From assembly GCA_015521685.1 (NCBI GenBank), contig WANT01000030.1, positions 1 to 64,000 on the forward strand: a DNA stretch of 64,000 nucleotides. The letters are read 5' to 3'. The notes beneath the pieces were generated by a model. That model saw nothing but the letters and a program-made list of their open reading frames with translations. It searched no databases and had not been told where the DNA came from. The translations under genes were made by a program, and so were the position numbers. Positions 25,700 through 32,844 of the stretch are shown piece after piece. Within the stretch, counting starts at the first letter, position 1, and each line of letters opens with the position of its first letter. This stretch comes from Aeropyrum sp. GTDB lineage: Archaea; Thermoproteota; Thermoprotei_A; Sulfolobales; Acidilobaceae.

Positions 25700-27082
25700 A
25701 TGGTGGAAGGGGAGCGCCGCACATTTTTGATTCACGGCTTTGCAGCACTAACCATAACCATTATTCTGCTAGGTTGGGGCTCCCTACTATCGCCACCACT
25801 GAAACCCGTCAGAGAAGCCTTAGGTCTAGGGGAGCTGGAGGGCACTAGACTGGTTGATGGAAAGTTCGAGTTAATAAATCCTTCACTGGAAGAGGGCTTT
25901 GAGTATCTTGGCCGGGTATCCCACTACTATCACGCTCTATTCATTGTACTCCTCTATGGTACGATGGCGCTACTAGCACTTGCCTATCCTCGAGCATCTA
26001 AAAACTGGAGCGCCGTCCTGCTGGTAATCGGGATAGGAACGGTTATGACGATTGCGGGGGCTATACTGTACGCCTACATAAGTCACGAGCCTCAATGGCA
26101 TGGGCTCTTCATTGGCGGCCTGGCCGTAGTCTTCGCCGGGGGCGTCCTAGGCCTAGTATATTCTAGGCCTTCGAAACCACTAGAGTGGGCGGCGGTAACA
26201 TGCGGCGCTATACTACTGATTGGGGGGTTGATAGGAGGCTATGTCGGGGCCCACTATATGTCTCCGACGGAGTCATACGAATTCAGGAAGGCTCTAGTGG
26301 ACTCGCGCTTCGATCCAGATCTGGCCGAGGAGAACGAGTTGTGGAGGGCCTGGACGGGCCACCAGCACGCGATGATAGCAACCTCGCTAGCGCTAGCTTT
26401 CACAGCCCTAGCAGGGTTTATGGAGTTTAGGGAGGGGAGGCTTAGCAGAGCATTCCAGTGGCTTATAGCTCCTTCGACGGCAATCATGTCTCTAGCCAGC
26501 TATTCGGTGTGGTTTGTTGGGGGCGCTGCACACCTTATAATAACGCCCTCGGCCCTCCTACTCATAACATCAACTACGGCGCTATCACTGGTTGCCAAAG
26601 GAGGTAGCCTCCTGACAGTTAGGGGGGCGGTGGTATGGGCATCGAGGATAGGCAACGCCTTTGTCTGGCTATTCGTAGCCGCTCCAGGAGCGATGACGGC
26701 TATGAGCCTGAGGAAGCCCACCATATTCTTCGACCCCGCGTTCAGAGACCCCCTTTGGGACTGGGCTGAGCTAGCGTTCAACATAGGCCACTGGCACTAC
26801 CTACTCTTGGGGTGGGGCGCTATACTACTAGTGGGAGCCGCCGCAATAGCGGGGGGAAGGCTAGGCGTTACAGCAGTGTGGCTACTACTACTCGGTATGC
26901 TGGGTAGTGGTGTTGGCTATGTGCTTTATTTCATGACAGCAGAGCCCAAACCTTACTCTCTGAACCCCTATGACAATATCTGGGTGAAAGCATTGATAGA
27001 GCCTGGGCTAGCGGCGGTAGCGGCTTCAGTAGCCTTAACTTACTACAGCTTGCTGAAGAGGGGTCTGAGGGGTACTCTCTAG
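25700..27082 (+). CDS. Unrecognised 12-TM membrane protein with paired histidines (possible haem protein)
   Basis: 460 residues with about twelve membrane helices. Even-numbered helices begin with histidines on the same membrane face: SHYYHALFI (helix 2), HEPQWHGLFIGG (helix 4), TGHQHAMIA (helix 6), GAAHLII (helix 8) and GHWHYLLLGWG (helix 10), plus GAHYMSP at the end of helix 5. The helix-10 H-x-H resembles that of haem-copper oxidases, and the overall size fits, but the His-His pair expected on helix 7 is absent. NnrS-like or oxidase-derived haem/metal binding is an inference. Cotranscribed with the 25093 gene. Confidence 0.7.
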   Translation: MVEGERRTFLIHGFAALTITIILLGWGSLLSPPLKPVREALGLGELEGTRLVDGKFELINPSLEEGFEYLGRVSHYYHALFIVLLYGTMALLALAYPRASKNWSAVLLVIGIGTVMTIAGAILYAYISHEPQWHGLFIGGLAVVFAGGVLGLVYSRPSKPLEWAAVTCGAILLIGGLIGGYVGAHYMSPTESYEFRKALVDSRFDPDLAEENELWRAWTGHQHAMIATSLALAFTALAGFMEFREGRLSRAFQWLIAPSTAIMSLASYSVWFVGGAAHLIITPSALLLITSTTALSLVAKGGSLLTVRGAVVWASRIGNAFVWLFVAAPGAMTAMSLRKPTIFFDPAFRDPLWDWAELAFNIGHWHYLLLGWGAILLVGAAAIAGGRLGVTAVWLLLLGMLGSGVGYVLYFMTAEPKPYSLNPYDNIWVKALIEPGLAAVAASVALTYYSLLKRGLRGTL

Positions 27083-27153
27083 ATATCCGTGGTGCAGCGG
27101 CTGAGCTAACCCAAGCGATGCTCGGTAGACCAACTCAGTTTTGCTTTACAAGC

Positions 27154-27196
27154 TAGTCTAGAGGCGAGACTATCTAGACGTTCTAAACTATAATAG
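27154..27196 (+). promoter_or_regulatory. Hairpin and TATA box upstream of GfcR-like regulator
   Basis: A perfect six-pair hairpin TAGTCT, seven-base loop, AGACTA (27154-27172) precedes AACTATAATAG (27186-27196). Transcription would begin near 27217, after the TTG at 27197, so translation must start at ATG 27260 or 27299. The interval 27083-27298 shows nothing else I can support. Confidence 0.4.
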
Positions 27197-27298
27197 TTGT
27201 GGAAAGGTCTCGGCTTGAATAATGGGTGTGGAGTAATTCAATCAAAGAGGCTCTCCTCAATGGGGGGATGCCTCACTCGTGATAGAGACCTCCCCCCC

Positions 27299-27991
27299 AT
27301 GGAGCTCAGGTATAGGGCGGCCATAGTCCTCAGGTCCGTAAGGGCTTTCATGACGCTTAAGGAGCTATCAGGTGTGCTGGGGTTACCTCAGTCTATCATC
27401 TCTAGATATGCAAATATGAGGCTGCTGCCCAGCAGGGACAGCGCTCAGCGAATCATGGACTCCCTCCTCTCGAAGAAAGTTCTGGCTGGGATACTTATGA
27501 AGCGAATAACAGCGTCGAGACCGTTCAAGGCTGGGACTGTCTATGACATAACAGCTGCCGCTGGAGACCCGAATATCCTAAACTTAGTAGGTGAATACGT
27601 GTGTACGAAGAGTGGCGGGAATTTTGATGCAGTGATAGCTCCTGAAGTGGGGGGAATAACATTCGCCACAGCGGTCTCGATGGTGTCTAGGAAGCCGCTA
27701 ATAATTGCCAGGAGGAGCAAGGTTGCTTCAGAGGGCTTCCTAGAAATACCGGTCTATAGGGATCCAACTGCGGTCGACTATTACTATATAAAGTCGGTCG
27801 ATCTAGAGAGGGCTCGCAAAGTTTTGATAGTCGACGACTTCGGCTTGAAAGGCTCAACGCTATCGAGCTTCGTCGAGAGGCTTGAGGCGGCGGGGAAGGA
27901 GGTTACAGGCGTGTACCTAATGATAGGTATTGGTAGCGACTGGAAGAAGGCTCACCCTCTAGCGGACGCGATACTTGAGATAGAGCTATAG
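27299..27991 (+). CDS. GfcR-like transcription regulator with PRTase domain
   Basis: About 230 residues. N-terminal helix-turn-helix (TLKELSGVLGLPQSIISRYANMRLLPS, about 20-45) fused to an orotate-phosphoribosyltransferase-like domain with the PRPP loop VLIVDDFGLKGST (about 178-190). This HTH+PRTase layout is that of GfcR, the haloarchaeal regulator of sugar degradation, and of PurR-like regulators that sense PRPP or nucleotides. ATG 27299 fits the family length; ATG 27260 is an alternative. Its targets are unknown; the membrane operon just upstream and the sugar-phosphate enzymes in the window are candidates by position only. Confidence 0.82.
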   Translation: MELRYRAAIVLRSVRAFMTLKELSGVLGLPQSIISRYANMRLLPSRDSAQRIMDSLLSKKVLAGILMKRITASRPFKAGTVYDITAAAGDPNILNLVGEYVCTKSGGNFDAVIAPEVGGITFATAVSMVSRKPLIIARRSKVASEGFLEIPVYRDPTAVDYYYIKSVDLERARKVLIVDDFGLKGSTLSSFVERLEAAGKEVTGVYLMIGIGSDWKKAHPLADAILEIEL

Positions 27992-28017
27992 TGGTGGCGT
28001 GTCAGTGAGGTCACCAC
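27991..28017 (+). terminator. Hairpin at end of GfcR-like gene
   Basis: GTGGTG (27991-27996) and CACCAC (28012-28017) form a six-pair stem that starts within the stop codon. Likely a transcript 3'-end structure; the gene is convergent with ftsY. Confidence 0.35.
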
Positions 28018-28143
28018 TCTACATCCCCCGAGCATGAGGGCTTTGGCACGGGGTTTCGGCACTCGGCAAACACATCATCCACTTATAACACCTATAGCGG
28101 GTAGTTAAAGAGTTTCACCAAGCTGGGTGGGGAGAGGTTCCAA

Positions 28144-29076
28144 TCATGATATAAGTTCCGCTGCAAGCCTTTTGGGGTCGAACTTCTCAAGGTCGCTGTA
28201 GTCTTGGCCTACACCTATATATATTACAGGCTTTCTTATCGCGTGGGCTACGGAGACGAGAGTCCCTCCCTTGGGGTCGGCGTCAACCTTAGTCACTATA
28301 ACGGCGTCAACTCCAACAGCCTCATCGAAACTCCGAGCCTGCTCTACAGCATCGTTCCCTGTGAGGGAATCTACAACAAGCACCTTGAGATCTGGCTCGA
28401 CCACCCTCACTATTTTCCTAAGCTCCTCTACTAGATTGCTATCCACGTGCATACGCCCAGCAGTATCCACTAGAACAACACAAAGACCCTTCGACTTCGC
28501 ATGTTTTATTGCGTCGAAGGCCACGCTCGCGGGGTCAGAACCATACCTACCCTTAACTATAGGCACTCCTATCCTCTCTGCGTGTATGGATAGCTGCTCC
28601 TGAGCGCCCGCCCTGAAGGTGTCTGCAGCGGCGATTACAGGAGTTATCCCAGAGTCTTTGAGCATTTTGGCCACCTTGGCTATAGTCGTAGTCTTGCCTG
28701 TCCCGTTAACGCCTAGGAAGAGAATAACCAGCGGCTGGCCTCTGCTACAGGCCTCCCTAGCCAGCTGTACAAGGTCTATGCTCTGCCCTGCTCCTGCCAG
28801 CACCTCCAGGATAGAGGACTTCAATGCTTCTTTTACAACCTCCTCGACGGCTGCAGCCCTGGGAACCTTAACGCCTACGAGCTTATCCCTGACAGACCTT
28901 ACTATCTCCTCTGCAGCCTCCAAAGCAACGTCAGACTCTACCAGATCAAGCATGACCTCCTCCAGCACGGGCCCCACGTCACTATCGCGGAGCTCCTTGT
29001 AGGCGATAGTATCCTTAACACTCGAGGCTAGAGCCTGGGAGGCCCGCTTCAACGTCTCCTTGAGTCTGGAAAACAC
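28144..29076 (-). CDS. ftsY: SRP receptor FtsY
   Basis: SRP-type GTPase, 310 residues. G1 FLGVNGTGKTTT (about 119-130), DTFRAGAQEQL insertion-box motif (about 155), G3 DTAGRMH (about 203), G4 TKVDADPKGG (about 258) and closure loop. It docks SRP-ribosome complexes to the translocon. GTG start at 29076, about 65 bases after pfdA; last gene of the leftward translation cluster starting at the ligase. Confidence 0.95.
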   Translation of the reverse strand: MFSRLKETLKRASQALASSVKDTIAYKELRDSDVGPVLEEVMLDLVESDVALEAAEEIVRSVRDKLVGVKVPRAAAVEEVVKEALKSSILEVLAGAGQSIDLVQLAREACSRGQPLVILFLGVNGTGKTTTIAKVAKMLKDSGITPVIAAADTFRAGAQEQLSIHAERIGVPIVKGRYGSDPASVAFDAIKHAKSKGLCVVLVDTAGRMHVDSNLVEELRKIVRVVEPDLKVLVVDSLTGNDAVEQARSFDEAVGVDAVIVTKVDADPKGGTLVSVAHAIRKPVIYIGVGQDYSDLEKFDPKRLAAELIS

Positions 29077-29141
29077 CTACAACACCCTAGAGAATTTTGG
29101 AGAGATTAGGAGAGGGGATCGCTTAGCCAAGAGCTCAGCAG

Positions 29142-29612
29142 CTATCCAGCAGGCTTGCCAGACCCCCCTCCCTGCTGGCCCCGCGCCTGGGACTGCTGGA
29201 GTGAGATCATCTGCAACAGCTGGAGCTGCTGGTCGTGCATCTTCGCCAACTTCTCTATCTCCGCCTTAATGCTCTCTAGGCTCTTCTTGAGTGCAGCCTC
29301 CTTCTTTGATAGAACTTCGACCGCCTTGGCTTTATCTAGGGTAGCGTATATGTTCAGCCCCAACAAGACTATAGCCTTCCCTGTCTCAACAGGCTTAGCT
29401 CTCACCAGAACGTTGAGATCGGGGTCTGCAGGGAACAGGGTCTCTCCGCCTCCCTCCTTCTCAAGGGCTTCTATAGTATCCTTCGCGGCCTGGACGCTCC
29501 TAAGCCTAGACTCGATCTGCGCCGCGAGCCCCTGGAGCTCGGCGATCTGATCTCTGATTATCTGTATCTGCGTTGCGATCTCCTCAGGACTTGGAAGCCT
29601 CTCTCCTGACAA
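29142..29612 (-). CDS. pfdA: Prefoldin alpha subunit
   Basis: 156 residues with N- and C-terminal coiled-coil helices (about 10-55 and 100-150) flanking a beta-hairpin region (ETLFPADPDLNVLVRAK...GLNIYATLDKAKAVEVL), the prefoldin alpha layout. It delivers unfolded proteins to the thermosome as an alpha2beta4 hexamer. The C-terminus is a Gln/Gly-rich tail. TTG start, 12 bases behind the L18a stop; fixed archaeal order L18a-pfdA-ftsY. Confidence 0.92.
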   Translation of the reverse strand: MSGERLPSPEEIATQIQIIRDQIAELQGLAAQIESRLRSVQAAKDTIEALEKEGGGETLFPADPDLNVLVRAKPVETGKAIVLLGLNIYATLDKAKAVEVLSKKEAALKKSLESIKAEIEKLAKMHDQQLQLLQMISLQQSQARGQQGGGSGKPAG

Positions 29613-29623
29613 CTCGCTATCAC

Positions 29624-29887
29624 CTAGAGCTTAACGAACTTCTCCAGCCTAGAGAGCCTTATTATGTTGAGGTCCTCCACCTCCTCCGGGTCTACCTCCT
29701 CCACCTTGGAGATCCTGATATGTTTCCTCCTCAACTTGTGCCGGCTACCCAGGTCTGAGTACACCTTCTCCACAGCGTGCTCAGGCTTCAAAGCCCTAAT
29801 GTAAACCTCGAACTCCCTCCACTCAGGGAACCTGTCGTGAGAGAGCATCATCTCGCCTACAATCCTATAGACCTTGATCTCGGACAC
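29624..29887 (-). CDS. rpl18a: Ribosomal protein L18a (LX)
   Basis: Short archaeal L18Ae/LX protein, about 87 residues: SEIKVYRIVGEMM start, FPEWREFEVYIRALKPEHAVEKVYSDLGSRHKLRRKHIRI core. Large-subunit ribosomal protein. GTG 29887 is chosen because GGAGGTG lies six bases upstream and the family begins there; a longer reading to 29911 would overlap aIF6. Immediately follows the aIF6 stop. Confidence 0.93.
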   Translation of the reverse strand: MSEIKVYRIVGEMMLSHDRFPEWREFEVYIRALKPEHAVEKVYSDLGSRHKLRRKHIRISKVEEVDPEEVEDLNIIRLSRLEKFVKL

Positions 29888-29888
29888 C

Positions 29889-30593
29889 CTAAACACCTCC
29901 GCCAAGCGCAATCTGGATCCTCGCTATCTCAGGCCCTGTGGTATCCTCACCCACTAGGGCCCCATAGCTATTCGCAACCAATCCAGTCCTGACAAATTCA
30001 ACCCCAAAATTTATTGTGCCGGGCTCGAAGGGGATTTTGAAGAGATCAGAGAGAAACCGGACCTCATCCTCACTTGCATCAGGGTGAACTAGACCCCCCC
30101 TGTTGGTGGCAACTACAGCGGACCCCACGGTGTATACCCCTGCAATAGTTGCCTCCACAACCTCAACGCCAAGAACATCTCTAATAACCGCGAGCGCCTC
30201 CCTCTCTAGGCCCGGCGACACGAGGCAAGCCCTATCATTGCTCACTACGACATTCCCAAGAGCGTTGCTCCTCGTTGGGACGATGCCTACATTTACATCG
30301 GGGAGCCGCTTCCTGAGGAACTCAGCCTCAACATCAGCGCCCTCAGGCAGCAGAACGCCGTTACTGTTACCACTTATCATGACTCCGACGAGCCTCATGC
30401 CAAGAATCCTAAGACCTATAACCCTTTCAGCTGGTAGGGAGAGGACCTCTGAGACGATCTCAACGTCGCCGGGCACCAAATCGTCAGGTATGATGGCGTA
30501 GGAGTCGGACGCCGTTATATACACTCCAATATTGGAGTTGCCGTAGAGGTTAAGCTTCTCGATGACGAATTTCCTGTCACTATCCTTATTCAA
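29889..30593 (-). CDS. eif6: Translation initiation factor aIF6
   Basis: About 234 residues in the pentein fold of five repeated alpha/beta units: NLYGNSNIGVYI at the start, then repeated GNSNGVLLP, TRSNALGNVVV, TNRGGLVHP and NSYGALVGE motifs. It binds the large subunit and prevents premature joining; released by SBDS (58610) with EF-2-like factor. TTG 30593 matches the family N-terminus; GTG 30647 would add 18 unusual residues. Sits in the conserved L31e-aIF6-L18a order. Confidence 0.93.
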   Translation of the reverse strand: MNKDSDRKFVIEKLNLYGNSNIGVYITASDSYAIIPDDLVPGDVEIVSEVLSLPAERVIGLRILGMRLVGVMISGNSNGVLLPEGADVEAEFLRKRLPDVNVGIVPTRSNALGNVVVSNDRACLVSPGLEREALAVIRDVLGVEVVEATIAGVYTVGSAVVATNRGGLVHPDASEDEVRFLSDLFKIPFEPGTINFGVEFVRTGLVANSYGALVGEDTTGPEIARIQIALGGGV

Positions 30594-30671
30594 CCCATAC
30601 ACCCATGTAGTGCTATGGGGCGGGAGGTCCAGACTGGCATTAAACACGATACACCCAGCCCTACTCTTTCC

Positions 30672-30980
30672 TCACTCCTTATATTTGCCTGGCTTCAGCT
30701 TCGGGCCAGCGAGCCTGACTATAGCCAGCCTCACAGGGCCCTCCTCGCCCTCTTCCTCTCTAATAGTAACCAAGATTTTAACGCGTGAAGGAGGCTTCTC
30801 CCTACTCCTACTCCATATGTACTTGTTTACCTCGTTATCAATAATCACCTCGTCAGCCTTAGTGTGCCTCTTCACGAAGCTCTTAACCATCTTAACAGCC
30901 CGTATGGCACGCCTGGTCTTCCTACCCCAATAGACACGCCTGAGGTTGACCACATAGACCCACGAACCCCTATCGGGCAC
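30672..30980 (-). CDS. rpl31e: Ribosomal protein L31e
   Basis: 102 residues. VYVVNLRRVYWGRKTRRAIRAVKMVKSFVKRHTKADEVIIDNEVNKYIWSRS is a clear L31e sequence, a basic large-subunit protein near the exit tunnel. Preceded by L39e and followed by aIF6, the usual archaeal arrangement. Confidence 0.95.
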   Translation of the reverse strand: MPDRGSWVYVVNLRRVYWGRKTRRAIRAVKMVKSFVKRHTKADEVIIDNEVNKYIWSRSREKPPSRVKILVTIREEEGEEGPVRLAIVRLAGPKLKPGKYKE

Positions 30981-31002
30981 CCGACCACACCCCCCATCCA
31001 GT

Positions 31003-31158
31003 CTAGACCTTTAGCTTGCTCCTCCTCCAGTGCCTCCTAACCATGTTCCACCTAATCCTCCTGCTAGTCCGGATGACTACCCAGATTGGGATAGCCCTGT
31101 TGGACTTCAAGGCTCTAGCTAGCCTCATCTTCCTGCCTAGAGGCTTGTTCCTAGCCAT
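31003..31158 (-). CDS. rpl39e: Ribosomal protein L39e
   Basis: 51 residues, translated by hand: it starts [18 protein letters not shown] and ends [10 protein letters not shown], with the family core [18 protein letters not shown] tiny, very basic protein lining the large-subunit exit tunnel. It is below usual gene-calling cut-offs. ATG at 31158, TAG at 31003, between the PDCD5-like gene and L31e, its standard location. Confidence 0.96.
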   Translation of the reverse strand: MARNKPLGRKMRLARALKSNRAIPIWVVIRTSRRIRWNMVRRHWRRSKLKV

Positions 31159-31202
31159 ACTATACCGCCCTCCGTCAAGCCCTATCTCCGGAGGCTTTTA
31201 TT

Positions 31203-31550
31203 CTACTTACGCTTAATCTTGATGTCAAAGTCCCTGCGTGTACTCCTGTCTAGCTCCAAGAGGATCTGCACTAGGACATCATCGTCAATAGGGGGAGCAA
31301 GCCTCCCAGCCTGGACTAGCTGTATAATAGTGTTTTCAGCAGCCTCGGCAATCTGAGGCTTCACAAGCTTTAGGTTGGACAACCTCTCTCTGGCCTTGCT
31401 CGTCAACAGCCTCCTGAGAAGAGCATCCTTCTGTGCCCTCAGCCTAGCCTCCTCCTCTTCCCTCCTCTTCTCTTCCTCAATCCTCCTCTGGAGCTCCATC
31501 AGCTTCCTCCTTCTAATCTCCTCAAGCTCGTCGTCGTACTCATATGACAT
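31203..31550 (-). CDS. PDCD5-family DNA-binding protein
   Basis: 115 residues. A charged N-terminal helix (EEIRRRKLMELQRRIEEEKRR region) is followed by the TFAR19/PDCD5 core: RLLTSKARERLSNLKLVKP and late DDVLVQILLELDRSTRRDFDIKIKRK. Archaeal members bind DNA or ribosome-associated partners; the exact role is open. Conserved neighbour of S19e and L39e. Confidence 0.93.
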   Translation of the reverse strand: MSYEYDDELEEIRRRKLMELQRRIEEEKRREEEEARLRAQKDALLRRLLTSKARERLSNLKLVKPQIAEAAENTIIQLVQAGRLAPPIDDDVLVQILLELDRSTRRDFDIKIKRK

Positions 31551-31652
31551 CTGCTGTCAACACCCCGTACGCCGAAAAATACTCCGTTAGGATAGAGGCC
31601 TATTAATATGATGAAGAGTTTAGAGGGGGACGGATTAGGTGTTGGGAGCGGG

Positions 31653-32114
31653 CTAGAGGTACCTCTCCAGCTCTGGGCGCTCTTTGGCCAGCTCTTGAAG
31701 GATCTCCTTAGCCGTGGTGTCCAGCAGGCTCCTCCCCGCTGGCGAAAGAGTCCTCCCCTTGCCAGGTATCTTGACAACCAAGCCAGCCTCCTCAAGCTGC
31801 TGGAGTATATTCCTTGGGACGCTGCCGCCAGCCTTCCTAAAGTGCTCTGGAGCTGAGCCCCTATTCTGCCTGCCACCATAAATCACTCTGAACGCCTCCA
31901 CCCCTACTGGCTCTGGGCTCTTGTAGAGCTTCCTCAGGATACTAGCGGCTCTTATATACCACCAATCCCTATCCACTGGGGGGCGCTCCTTGTGGGGCCC
32001 GGTCTTCGCGAAGTAAGCCCATACTGGTGGCTTAACCTGGGGGTACTTCTCCTTAAGCTTGGCAGCCACCCTCCTGATCAGCATATCCGCAGGGACCTCT
32101 AGCGCGGTCACCAT
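31653..32114 (-). CDS. rps19e: Ribosomal protein S19e
   Basis: About 153 residues: VTALEVPADMLIRRVAAKLKEKYPQVKPPVWAYFAKTG, DRDWWYIRAASILRKLY and VYGGRQNRG-like YGGRQNRGSAPEHFRKAGGS are S19e signatures. ATG 32114 has GGGAGG six bases upstream and is preferred to GTG 32132. Small-subunit protein needed for late assembly. Confidence 0.95.
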   Translation of the reverse strand: MVTALEVPADMLIRRVAAKLKEKYPQVKPPVWAYFAKTGPHKERPPVDRDWWYIRAASILRKLYKSPEPVGVEAFRVIYGGRQNRGSAPEHFRKAGGSVPRNILQQLEEAGLVVKIPGKGRTLSPAGRSLLDTTAKEILQELAKERPELERYL

Positions 32115-32142
32115 GCTAATCCTCCCTACCACCTACGGATCC

Positions 32143-32442
32143 CTAACTCAGCCTTTTATCCTTGACCCTCCGCTTGCCCTGCCGGTGGAGGACGAAAGTC
32201 CTACCCCTAACTCCTAGTAGTCTCGCGCCCAGCCTCTCAGCAACCATGGCAGCGACCAGCTTCCTCTCTTTGCTTCCAGGCCTGACGGCGGTCCTAAGCA
32301 TTTTGACCTTCACAACGCCCTTCTGCTCAAGCCTCCTATCGATCTCCCTTAGTACAGCCTCAGTCACCCCGCTCTTCCCAATTATAACGTCTGGAGGCCC
32401 GTGGTGAGCTCTAGCCTTAGCCTCGCGTACACTATCAGACAC
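32143..32442 (-). CDS. YhbY/CRM-domain RNA-binding protein
   Basis: 99 residues, a single CRM domain: PDVIIGKSGVTEAVLREIDRRLEQKGVVKVKMLR and LGARLLGVRGRTFVLHR, with the GxxG-type loop. The bacterial homologue YhbY associates with pre-50S particles, so a role in ribosome assembly is likely. Between rnp4 and S19e, six bases downstream of rnp4. Confidence 0.9.
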   Translation of the reverse strand: MSDSVREAKARAHHGPPDVIIGKSGVTEAVLREIDRRLEQKGVVKVKMLRTAVRPGSKERKLVAAMVAERLGARLLGVRGRTFVLHRQGKRRVKDKRLS

Positions 32443-32448
32443 GACACA

Positions 32449-32844
32449 CTACCTCGAGTGTGAGTTAGTGTCTGGAGGCCCATATGCTTGGGGGCCGCTG
32501 GCCCGCCGGCCCGACTTATAGGGAAGCCTGTGAATCCAGCCGCACACCAGGCACCTAGTCACAATGTAGGAGAGCCTGCCCTGACTTGCTAGTCTAACCC
32601 TGGATGTGACTCCCGGTATTAGAGGTGCTCTACACCTCTTGCAGAAGAGCCTCCTCGACGCGCGGGGCATCCTAACCCGCGTGACGGCCTCGAGCTCCCG
32701 GATCTGAGATACCACAAGCCTAGCTTCCTCAACAAGCCCTTCTCTCGCTAGGCCAATGGCATGATGGGAGAGCCTCTCAAGCTCGCTCCGCACGAAGGCC
32801 CTCCAAGCAGACTCCCTACAGCCCCGCCTCCGCCTCCTCCTCAA
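32449..32844 (-). CDS. rnp4: RNase P protein component 4 (Rpp21)
   Basis: 131 residues. Zinc-ribbon cysteines CKRC (about 68-71) and CLVC (about 98-101), with a helical N-terminus and basic linker RAPLIPGVTSRVRLASQGRLSYIVTRC, as in archaeal Rpr2/Rpp21. Part of RNase P, which trims tRNA 5' ends. The start overlaps the ligase end by 29 bases. Two other RNase P proteins are encoded at 55997 and 60587. Confidence 0.93.
   Translation of the reverse strand: MRRRRRRGCRESAWRAFVRSELERLSHHAIGLAREGLVEEARLVVSQIRELEAVTRVRMPRASRRLFCKRCRAPLIPGVTSRVRLASQGRLSYIVTRCLVCGWIHRLPYKSGRRASGPQAYGPPDTNSHSR

Noticed and set aside
27083-27150. tRNA-like GGTGCAGCGG ... stem
   Set aside because: CTGAG/CTCAG can pair, but no acceptor stem, D-stem or T-arm can be drawn.
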